NCBI GenBank assembly: GCA_015680685.1
Contig: MNCI01025089.1
Span: forward strand, 1,150,012 to 1,214,011
Length of the DNA: 64,000 nucleotides
Direction of reading: 5' to 3'
Source of the DNA: Gnetum montanum
Lineage: Eukaryota > Streptophyta > Gnetopsida > Gnetales > Gnetaceae
Shown: one piece after another, positions 47,880-57,229 of the stretch
Layout of the letters: each line of letters begins with the position of its first letter
Numbering within the stretch: position 1 is the stretch's first letter
Notes under the pieces: generated by a model
What the model saw: the letters and a program-made list of their open reading frames with translations, nothing else
Database searches by the model: none
What the model was told of the DNA's origin: nothing
Position numbers and translations under genes: made by a program

Positions 47880-49050
47880 CGGCTCCTGTAGCCATTTTCA
47901 TGCCAAGAGCTTCGCGATGCACTGCAGAAAATGCCGGTAGACAAGGCGCCAAGGCCAGCTGGCTGGCCCATTGAATTGTTCCGTGAATTCGAGGACGTCC
48001 TCGGGGCAAACTTGCTTGACTCTTTCAACCACATGCTGGCGTGGCGTCAGGTCCAAAAAGAAATCAGCTGCTCTCGTGTGGTGCTGCTGCCAAAGATGGA
48101 AAATCCCACATCCCCAGGCCATTTTCGCCCCATCGGTGTCTGCAACTCCCCGCTGAGGTTATTTTCTCGCCTGCTCATTGCCAGACTGCGACCGCTCATG
48201 ACACGCCTCGTGGGTAAGCACCAGGCTGCCTTTATGAAGAGCTGTCACCTTCGAGACCAGGTCCTGCTGCTTTAGGAAATTCAACACTCTCTTCGGGCGG
48301 CCAAATTACTGGGCCTCTACATCAAGTTGGACATTACCAAGGCCTACGATTCCGTCAGTTGGGCCGCCTTGAGATCAGTGTTACACGCTAAAGGATTTGA
48401 TGATGGACCTTCTACAAACTTACTGTACGGAAGAAGGGGTCCAAGGGTTAAATATGCACGGCATCCCATGTCTCACTGCCCATTACGCGGATGACACCAT
48501 GATCTACACCAGGGCCACGGTTTCGTAGGCCATGGCATTAATGAAGGTGCTGAATTGGCTGCATCGGGAGGTGGGCCTGGCACCCAACCCTGGGAAATCG
48601 ACTTTATATTTCACCCACACTCATCCTTCGGTGCGCAGCAAAGTCATCCAAATCTTGGGGATTCTCCTGGGGCAGGCAGATGACAAGTACCTGGGCATTC
48701 CCGTACACAATTGGCACAGGCAACAAACCTGGCAGGTGCTCATTACGCGAATTCAAAGACGCACGGCACACTGGATGAATAATTTCCTATCCCGCAAAGG
48801 GAAGATTGTGCTGGCGTCCGTTGTGTTGGGGGCCATGATGAGGTTTGCTGCCTCGATGGCCTCCCCGCCCTTAGGAGTCGCTACAAAGATCGATCAGATT
48901 ATTCGCTACTTTGTGTTGTCTGGCGGCAAGGGGGAAAAGAAGATGCGCCTATTGGCATGGGCCAAAATCGCGCGGCCCCGTTATGCGGGGGGGGGGGGGG
49001 TGGCATTCTTCCCTTCATGCTTGAGGTNTTCATGCTTGAGGTGGCCTTAG
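47880..49050 (+). pseudogene. LINE C ORF2, reverse transcriptase domain with an internal deletion
   Basis: The RT reads KMPVDKAPRPAGWPIELF, VVLLPKMENP, FRPIGVCNSPLRLFSRLL, AAFMKSCHLRDQVLLL, a TAG, then IKLDITKAYDSVSWAAL (motif A). Compared with copy D, about 150 bp including the RQGDPLSP box are missing at about 48400. The frame then changes and HYADDTMIYTRATVS (motif C, catalytic YADD) follows at about 48482. The thumb continues NPGKSTLYFTHTHPS, KYLGIPVHNWHR and FLSRKGKIVLASVVLGAMMR. A G run at 48986-48998 and the N at 49028 end it. Confidence 0.85.
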
Positions 49051-49289
49051 GTCATCAAAGACTCCTCCAGCGACTGTCCACAACGAATGAGGACCCCTCC
49101 CTCTAGGTTCAAACCTGAGGAAGAAATACGGCCCTTGGATGGTGGTCAATTCTGACTCCCACATTTGGAGGCAGCTCTGCGCACAGGTCAGATCGATGGG
49201 CAGCATTGAGGAGATCTCCCTGCACCCCCGTCAACTCCTTCAGAAACAGTTCCCAACTGATCCGCGCTAGATGCAGCTGTGGAAGGACA

Positions 49290-50533
49290 TCCTTTGAGAA
49301 AAAATTAAAACGTTTGGGTGGCTGATCCTCCACCAGGCCCTCCCCGTTCGTGCTGCTCTGTAGTCACGTGGCCTGGCAATTAGTACCCAGTGCCCTCTGT
49401 GTAATCAACATGTAGAAACACTGCAGCACTTCGTACATGAGTGCCATGTGACTAAGCAGTTATGGAGAACGACGAGGCTCCACACTCCAGATTTCTCAGG
49501 CAATTCGTCGACACTGGCGGTGCTCTGGATCCTGTGGCTGGCCAGGAATGATTGCATTTTTAAAGGGGCGGCACTCCCTCTTGTGAGCGTTCTTTCTAAC
49601 AGGATTTGTAAGCTCTGGCATGAAATTATCTCCACAATGGATCCTCCTGTCCCCTTCGAGCCACCTGTTGCTACCCTCCAACGTCGCCCAGACCTTTGGC
49701 GTTGGGTCTTGCGCATGAGGTGGACCCAAATTCTGCCCAAAATGATGGTTGACCCTGAGATGGACACTCAACCCTTCTACACAAATTGGGGTGAGGAAAC
49801 TACCGTATTCAGGGGACGCCAGATTACTATTACAGTCGAGTCGGTCTCTGCTGCGATCGGAGCGCCCATCAAAGGTGCTCACATCCCCCCGGACGTTGGT
49901 TCGCATGCGGAAGCTATTGACTTCTTTCAGGCCCCCCCCCCCCCCCCCAAGACAGCTAACGGGCATATCAGGGGGATGGCCCTCTCTCTAGATTGGGAGG
50001 CGGTGGCGGAGTTGGTGGAACGGTGTTTCATACACTCCGGTTCGCATCATAAACTTAAAGGGGTACATTTTAGGTTCCTCCATTGCATGCGGGAGGGCAC
50101 CCCCATTAACCTCCCGTTGTTCCTCTGGGAGTCCCTGCGGTGGAGGCGTCATGGCAGGCATCTAGGGGTGATTCGTGCCCTGTGGCTGGCCAGTCCCCCC
50201 ACCATCCCGCTTCAACCAACAAATCATCTAGAGCTGGAACAGCCGCAAGAGCGAACGCAGCAGGTTTTCGGGGGTGTCACATTGCGAAACATGATCACCC
50301 CCCACGACGCTAACCAGGGACTGGTTCCCCCGAGACAGACCCTGGAGGAGGAGAGGCAAGAGCTTAAAGATGGAACCACTGGCATCCTCGGGGAGCAAAT
50401 CCTGACCCTCCCTACGCAGTGTTGGATTGAGGGCGTCCTCAAAAATCATAAGACCGGCATCGCCCAGATTATTGAAGGAAACCGACGCTGCCACACGGCC
50501 GGGTCAGGGCAGCCCGGTACTAGCAGCAACTAA
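49290..50533 (+). CDS. LINE C ORF2 C-terminal part: zinc-binding region plus an extra domain and terminal signature
   Basis: The zinc-binding region reads KIKTFGWLILHQALPVRAAL, a TAG, then CPLCNQHVETLQHFVHECHV (Cys-Cys-His-Cys pattern). From 49448 the frame is open for 361 residues. After LWILWLARNDCIFKG and a short linker comes a segment not usual for LINEs: DLWRWVLRMRWTQIL, FRGRQITITVESVSAAIGAP, then HHKLKGVHFRFLHCMREG and INLPLFLWESLRWRR. Its pattern fits plant-mobile-domain-like transposon proteins (inferred, not searched). Then comes a Gln/Glu-rich linker and HKTGIAQIIEGNRR before TAA. A 17-C run (49932-49948) is read as prolines and kept in frame. Confidence 0.6.
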
Positions 50534-50803
50534 TTCCATACCCATGTCTCCCAGTTGTTGGCCGGCGACGGAGGGCATGGCGCCCTTGGGGGGTGTCCTT
50601 TGGGAAGGTTCGATATCTAATCTAACCTTTGGGGATGGGTTGGCCGTCCGCCGGCTGGGATGCCCACGGCAAAGCGGTCCTTGGGGATCTCCGGGTGATT
50701 TCCTTGGCCGGAGTGGGGCCAGCGGCCCTGGCCGCGCTGTACAGCTATATAGCCTTTTTTTTTTGGAATATACATATGCTCGACCTTTTTCAAAAAAAAA
50801 TAA

Positions 50804-50820
50804 TAATAATAATTACGGCC
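50804..50820 (+). repeat. Target-site duplication of LINE C, right
   Basis: TAATAATAATTACGGCC is identical to 45172-45188, just after the A-rich tail. Confidence 0.95.
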
Positions 50821-51076
50821 TATTCAATGTTGAGGGGAAAAAAATGTGCCCCGGTATAGGTTGGGCAACGGACTTGGTAAAGTTACTATTTAAAACCTGT
50901 TAAAGCTCTATGATAATGTTATACTCTTTTCTGAAATTGACTTACCTTAAATCAATTAATATCTTTCCCCAAGTTTAACCATTAGTGTTGTTTAATTTTA
51001 AAATAATTCACTAATTCAGCAACACTCCATGCACACCAATAAAACTCTGAAATTCTTTCTAAATTGGATTGGATAA

Positions 51077-51355
51077 CTATACTACCATAGAGATCCATAG
51101 CTGCTGCATACCGTGATGATACATGTGAATCGGTTCCACCATCCAATGTCTTTCTCCAACGATACATGATACATTTTTTCCCATGTTCACTTCAAGCCGA
51201 TTGGCAAGACGTACATATAAAAGATAGTTGATAGCATGGGATCTCTGAAATGTCAAAGGTGCGTTTATATTAAGCAACGCAACAACAATTGTGCGCACGC
51301 CGGTCACAATGACAGGGTAGTGATATTTACGATGGTTAACTATTACAGTGAAGTA
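51077..51355 (-). pseudogene. Fragment of a plant-mobile-domain-like transposon protein, minus strand
   Basis: The open minus-strand frame reads VTGVRTIVVALLNINAPLTF, RSHAINYLLYVRLANRLEVN and MGKNVSCIVGERHW, ending near 51077. The arrangement (Arg, Ala-Ile, Leu-Leu-Tyr, Val-Asn-Met-Gly-Lys, Ile-Val) follows the pattern of PF20167-like domains from Gypsy accessory ORFs. There is no known catalytic function. It sits between LINE C and DUF247 copy 4 with no other piece of its element nearby. It could be something else; only a search would tell. Confidence 0.35.
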
Positions 51356-51404
51356 CAGAAGCCTGAGGCCTGTAAAAAGGAGGAAACATTGTGAAATGTG
51401 AAGG

Positions 51405-54110
51405 CATCATAAACCAACAAACTTAGCTTCAAAGAAAAACGATTTAGGATGAAGGGTTATCTGCATCTTTCTTAGTTAAAGTTAGATGATAATTCTTGGT
51501 TCTAGCATGCATTTTGAATATTTACATTTCACTTTATTTTCCATGTAAATTTCAAATAAAAAAAATGATTTCTACTACCTAAATTTCAAAGTAATTGAAG
51601 ATCAGGTTTGTATACACCAAATTAAAGTGAAAATGTACAGATAAAAAGAAAAAGTCCAAGATCAAGAGAGGGCCAATTTAATTTTTTATATTATAGGAAT
51701 AAAAATCTCTTAATTTTTATATAATTTATTATGGAAGACAAAATATGAAAATCCATTTATTTTCCACCTTTTTAAAAGATTGATGTAATTAAATAATGCC
51801 CCTAACCTCATGTCTCTTAAAATTCCAACCCATTTTTTATGCCAAAAGACTTGTCCCATTAAATACTATTATGACTCCATCAAATACTTATCAATATATG
51901 GTCATATTATATTGTAATTGACTATGAAGTAAGAATATTGATTTGATTATGAAATTCCCCTCCTTATTCATCAAATTCATCAAAAACCCACATGAGGAAA
52001 TATTGGAAGATCAAAGTAACAATTATCTAACAATTTTAACTATTTTTGATGGCACATAAAATTTTAGAGTGTGGTCACATTTAACCGTGCTCTCTTAAAG
52101 ATTAATGATGTCTAGGACATTATAGAGAAAGACATTCAAAAAACAAAAAGTATGAAGAAAAATTTAAGAAAGAGATTTCAAAAGGCAAATAAGAAAAAGA
52201 AGTATTAAAAGGAATTACTTGCAATTCAATTTATGAAATAAATAGAAATTTAATTTTAAATCTAAAAATTAGAGGCATAATAAATTGAAGAATAAAAAAT
52301 CAAGAAATGACGAAATAAAGAACAAGATTAGACTTCAAGAAATATTTAAAAAAAAAAAACAAATCTCCAAGAATTAAAAAAGATAAAGTAAAGTGTGAAA
52401 AGGTGAAAGATGGTCAAACTTAAAAAGGTACGAGAACTCATTTTTTGTTCTTTTTATCTTTCAAACAAACAAATCTTATAAAAAATGTGGATGTTAGAAA
52501 GTGGTTGCACCAATCATATGACATCAAAGATAGATAATTTTAATGAGATTAGATTTATAAGTGGCATTGGAAAAATTAGGTTTGAAGATGGAAGAGGATT
52601 AGAGATATTAGGAATTAGAAATATTATTACCAATTTGAAAGATGAAAATATTTTTGAAATCAAAGATTTGTTTTATGTAGTAGACATAAAATATCACTTT
52701 TATTAATCAATTATTTGACAAATAATGATTGCCAATTGATATTTGACAAAAAATCTTACATTATTTTTTATTAAAATAATGCCAAAGCAAAGTTTGAAAA
52801 TCTTGGAAATCAAATCTATTGCATTAAATTAGTTCCAAAATTAAAACTTCAAAACAAAGTAAGTAAAGCTAAAAATCAAAAGGTGCATCTAAGAAATAAG
52901 AAGAAAGTTAAAGAAATAGAATACTTAGAGTTGTGTCTCCAAAATTTGTATAAAGAAGAGATGCAAGCCCTCACCATCATAAAATTAGATAATCTAATTA
53001 AAGAAAGACATGAAGAAAAGAAGATTGTTTGCTCACCTCTATCAAATTTAATAGTTCATAAAAAATTTCAAGAAACTCACATCACATTATCAAAATAATG
53101 GAAAGAGAAAGAAGATAATTCCATTCAAGAAACAAATATAAAGGGCCAAGATCAATAATCAATTTGCCAAGTAAAGAGAATTATCATCAAGAACATTAAT
53201 TAAGTTTCAAAGACTATTAAAGACTAGTTGAATTCTAAAACTAATCACAATGACTTCAAAGTGTATCCTAAATGAGAGATTATTGGTTTTAGCATGCATT
53301 TTGAACATTCATACTTCACCAACATTTAATGCCTATGTTGTAAATTTTAAATAAGAAGAAGAAATGAATTCTACAAGCCAAAATTCAAAGTAATTAAGGG
53401 TCATGTCTACATATAGAAGTACAACAAATTGAAGTGAAAACATGAAAATAAAAGGAGAAAGTTAAAGATTAAAAGAGGACAAATTAGATTTTTTTGTAGC
53501 ATAGGAACAAAAACCTTGTAATTTTCATTTGTTTTATTATGCTAAATAAGGAAAAAAAATTATTTTCTACTTTACTAAAAATTGATGGAAAGATTTAATT
53601 GAATAATTGCCTCAATTTCATATATCTCATCAAATTCTAGCCCATTTTCCATGTAAAAGGAATTGTTCTATGAAATGCTATTTTGGCCTTCATCAAATGC
53701 CTATAAATATATGGCCATATTATGCTACAATTGATTATGAAGTAAGAAGATTGATTTGATTATGAAATTTCCTTTCACATTCATCAAATTCATAAAAAAT
53801 TCAATAATGCTAAGAAATGTGATGGTGTACAAGGAATTTTGCATACAACTACGTAAGAAATTCTTTAATAGCTACATAGCTTTCATTAAAAATATCCTTC
53901 AAACTAAGAAGGTAGTATATGAAATGGACTTGAAAATGTGTTGTGAATCTTTGTTGTAGCCTTATAAGGTCTAAGGTTGAGTATGTGGAGGACATCAACA
54001 TGCAAATTGTAGAGAAACTAAAAAAATTCTAAAAAAGGTTACTGAGAGTCAAACTTCACAAGATCTTTGAGAGAGTTAAGGCTTTTTTCTTAAAAGCCAT
54101 GATATATGTA
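51405..54110 (+). pseudogene. DUF247 copy 4, split by an LTR element
   Basis: The left part at 51412-51495 reads NKLSFKEKRFRMKGYLHLS, a stop, then LKLDDNS, matching the CFKEGHLYLPKLHLDD region of copy 3. The right part starts at 53808: MLRNVMVYKEFCIQLRKKFF and NSYIAFIKNILQTKK, then after a stop VEYVEDINMQIVEKLKKF and VKLHKIFERVKAFFLKA to about 54100. Between them lies 2.3 kb with LTR-like ends. The upstream exon and variable region are missing. Confidence 0.75.
51497..53795 (+). mobile_element. Short LTR element inserted in DUF247 copy 4 (Copia-like, no RT)
   Basis: Direct repeats of about 480-510 bp bound it: left about 51497-51980, right about 53284-53795, both beginning TGGTTYTAGCATGCATTTTG. 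Both end in a TCATCAAATTCAT phrase followed by CA. The inside has a gag-like remnant, then a protease entry MWMLESGCTNHMTSKIDNF at 52485 and DLFYVVDIKYHF to 52706, then a basic stretch to about 53100. No integrase core or RT was found. ATAAT near both edges may be the target duplication, but with local mismatch. The same architecture occurs at 4245-7330. Confidence 0.7.
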
Positions 54111-56030
54111 GGAATACATTTTTATCCTTTTTCTTCTTATGATGTATGTGCCCATGTTCACACAATTTTCATTATCACAATTGCGAAATGTGAATGACTC
54201 TACAAAGGCCAATGTTGTCTTTTTCAATAGTGCATATTTGTTTAATGTTTTATGTAGAAGACAATATTTGTTTGATATTTTGACAATCACCTGGTACTAC
54301 TAAACTTTTTCTTATACTATAATCATGATAGAGAATCTTACTTCATGATATTATGCTTAACAACATATTTGTGATTTTGGAGATAGAAAAATAATTCTTT
54401 CCACTTGTTATAGGAAATCTGAAAATTTTATCATAGAAAACTTCTATTACTATTTTACGGTAGCAAATTTAATGCCCACATTAAATTGAGTTTGAAATAN
54501 GGATGGTATAAGTATTGTTTTGTTTGAAGAAAAGAGACAAAGCATGTTATATTGAGAGCAAATGTTTGAACGTGGCAAGATAAGCCAAAAAGTATTCATG
54601 TTAAAGCCCATGCCAAAAAGAGGCATAGTCCTCCACAATACACACACATAGACACACACAAGTAAACTCCTCTCATTGNTTAAATAAAGGGATTTATTAT
54701 AGAAAAATTTTACAACGAATGTGTAGTCTTAATGAATGTGTAGTCTTCATACTCCTGCAAGAACATGTTTTCTTTATGTTGAGTAGAGTAAAAATAGATA
54801 GCAATTTTTGTTTGGATGTTTGAAGTTGTGGATGGTATAAGTATTGTTTTGTTTGAAGAAAAGAGACAAAGCATGTTATATTGAGAGCAAATGTTTGAAC
54901 GTGGCAAGATAAGCCAAAAAGTATTCATGTTAAAGCCCATGCCAAAAAGAGGCATAGTCCTCCACAATACACACACATAGACACACACAAGTAAACTCCT
55001 CTCATTGTAACTTGCAAGGCTTTGTTGAGCATTGAATGAAAGAAACCCTCACTTCTTTTATTTATAGTATTCGAGTAAGCTTTACTTGAAAGTCTTTTAC
55101 CTTCATTCTTCTTTTCTTTTCCTATATTCTTATAAGTATGGTTCTCTCATCTTGAGGAGTAAACTCCACTTCATTGATTGTTCTCTCAAACTCTCATAAG
55201 TTTCAACTACATAAGTTCTTTTAATTACACACATTCTTACATGTTTCCTTCATATTTTTTGCTTGTTCTCATGTTTTTTCAAGAATCTAAAGTTAATGAT
55301 ATGTTTCTTTATGTTTCATTTGAAGAACTGAAGCTATAAGAGATAGATTTATATTCAAAATATTGGAATTCACTTCTAGACATACGTTTCATATTCTATT
55401 CTCTTCAATTTCTCATACATGTTTGTGTTTCAAGGAGGGTTTAACATTCATCCTTATAGTTTGATGTTAAAATCTCACTTTCCTTGATGTGTGAGCTTGT
55501 TCCAAGCCATTGTAGCATGTGTGAATGTTTTTCCATGTTTTAGTTACAGTTTCTTGGTGCATTTAAGGTCACTTCTAGAGCACTTGAAGGGGCTTTTCAT
55601 GTATGAATGTATATCTAGAGTATTTTGGCATGTCCACTTAGACACAAGATTACATGCCTTTGAAGTTTTAAATGAACAAATTGAAAATCGTTTTTTTTTT
55701 AAAAAAGAATGTACAAGGCTAACCAAAATCAAAAGGGTAATACAATATTAATATAAATGGAAAATGTATTTTAGAAATTCATATTGCAGGTGCAAGTTTG
55801 AGTCCATTTAAAATAGCTTTATGTTTTACCTAAGTTCTATGGGTTAACTTAAACTTACTTACTAAAACATGTATTTGGAAAGAAAAGATAAAATTCACCA
55901 TTACAGCTAAAAATAGCGTAAATTAATATTGTAATATGGCCAACATGGTAGGCCACTTACTTTAACATGCTGTGGTCCACCGAACAAACTCAGGTAAATC
56001 TAATTATTTATCAAAGTAATGCAAAGGAAA
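54111..56030. other. AT-rich DNA with a duplicated contig end; no gene seen
   Basis: No recognised protein occurs on either strand. The identical 178-bp segments 54501-54678 and 54830-55007 are described separately. Phrases near 54990-55070 look like an LTR R/U5 (CTCTCATTGTAACTTG and a polyadenylation-like T-rich tail), but no partner LTR was found. Confidence 0.35.
54501..54678. repeat. 178-bp segment bounded by Ns, identical to 54830-55007
   Basis: Single Ns at 54500 and 54679 enclose a sequence repeated base for base at 54830-55007. This is most simply an unmerged overlapping contig. Confidence 0.9.
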
Positions 56031-56034
56031 CTTT

Positions 56035-56731
56035 TCAATAATAATGGCTGAAGTCGAGTGGATTTGAGTCATTTAACAGCGTAAAAAGTCTGAACAAGTT
56101 GCCTGCAGCGATAGTTGCGCAGTGCGGATATGCAAAATAAGTCTTCATGAAATCGTGAAGAATCAGTGTAAAAGAACTCACGGAGAATGCCGTTACTTTC
56201 TCCTTAATATCATAGTGAATCTCGGGTATTCTGTCCTTAGTGATAAGCATGTTGAGGCGGTTTAAAAGATGGGCAACGCTCTCACTTTTTTCAAGAAAAT
56301 TTTCTATAATTCCTTGCCTAATGAGAAGGTCTGCATCGCTTTCAGTCTGGATGAGATCGGTCATAAGCGACATGTAACTGTTAAAGAATCCTTCACCAGG
56401 TTCCACGCACCATTCCTCGTATGCCATCATATTTTTAAACACCGCTTCAGAGCTGTCGTCTATCCATCCACGGCTTGGGAAGATACAGATGAGCCCTCAG
56501 CCCAAATTGCTTATGTTTGAAGAGCAGTTTGTTGTCTTTTGATACCTGCACAACGATTCCTGCTCTCTCTGGATCATTGGCACCAGAAATTATCCAGTAA
56601 TCGTCTTTTTCATCCGGCTTCCATTTGATTTTCCTAATACAGTATTTTCCTAATAGAGTAATCCATAAACTGTTAATCTCACCATAAAATTGTTTCTTAG
56701 TTTCTAGGCAGACTATGTTAAAACCTTTCAT
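56035..56731 (-). pseudogene. DUF247 (UPF0481) gene, copy 5, exon 2
   Basis: The minus strand starts MKGFNIVCLETKKQF at 56731 and runs through GIVVQVSKDNKLLFKHKQFG, AHLYLPKPW, then a 1-nt frameshift near 56450 (a GATGGATA stutter), and resumes IDDSSEAVFKNMMAYEEWCV, EPGEGFFNSYMSLM, LLIRQGIIENFLEKSESVAH and LLNRLNMLI. It ends in a shortened C-terminal part, FMKTYFAYPHCATIAAGNLF, with TAA at 56035. The start of the family fold (exon 1, RVPE and LENQIP motifs) is not seen; a LINE lies directly upstream. Apart from the one frameshift it is open, so this is the least damaged copy; the frameshift may even be a base-call error. Confidence 0.75.
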
Positions 56732-56749
56732 TTAACTAGTCGCCAAATA

Positions 56750-57200
56750 TGCTTAGGATTTTGCTTTAGAAAATTTGTTCTACTTTAAGAAATGCAAGCT
56801 ATGAGTGTATGTAATAAATTAACATAAGACTTTTGATTCCAAAGGTAATAAATCATATTCACATAATAACATCCAGTAAAGTGTTTGCATCTTTATCTTT
56901 TAACTTATCCAGAATAAAATTGTTTTTGCACTCTTCCAATAACAGTCCAAAGTTTAGCACTAATTCTAAGTTTCTAAATAACACATCCATATAATATAGT
57001 TGGATAGAGGATAGTTTGAAAATTTTTCTTAAAACCTCATGTTATTCTTTGTTTGAGCAACTTACCCCACATGTAATTGTTGACATAAATAAAATTCTAA
57101 TATTTAAAAGAATCTACTAGTTGCACACTGGTACCTTTAAAATGAAAGTTATAATAGGTATTTCTTGTGTCTTAGATCATCAACTTTGTTTTTCTTTTCT
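56750..57200 (-). mobile_element. AT-rich LINE fragment, minus strand
   Basis: DNA aligns by eye with 35150-35600; the minus strand reads YPTILYGCVI. It is interrupted by LINE copy D at about 57200-57230. Confidence 0.55.
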
Positions 57201-57229
57201 TTTTTTTAGGGAAAAAATCGAGCAAATTT

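Larger units (their letters stand above)
45189..50803 (+). mobile_element. Near full-length GC-rich LINE (L1-type), copy C
   Basis: About 5.6 kb between perfect 17-bp target duplications, ending in A-rich DNA (50792-50800). Layout: a GC-rich 5' part with repeated GCAACAGGAGCG phrases, an ORF1 with DUF4283-type domain (45390-45837), a Gly/Pro-rich linker, ORF2 with endonuclease (46627-47376), a DUF-like linker (EEEYWHQRAHVQWLRVGDRH at about 47620), RT (47920-48530), thumb and zinc-binding regions (48530-49560), an extra C-terminal domain (49670-50190) and the terminal signature (50448-50500). Stops, a frameshift near 47510, an internal RT deletion near 48400 and an N at 49028 make it inactive as read. 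The long frame 49448-50533 is open. Confidence 0.92.

Noticed and set aside
49496-49966. 156-residue minus-strand ORF
   Set aside because: Antisense shadow of the LINE C C-terminal frame; GC-rich coding DNA produces such open frames.
54640-54662. CA-rich microsatellite (ACACACACATAGACACACAC)
   Set aside because: Short and interrupted, and appears twice only because the enclosing segment is a duplicated contig end.
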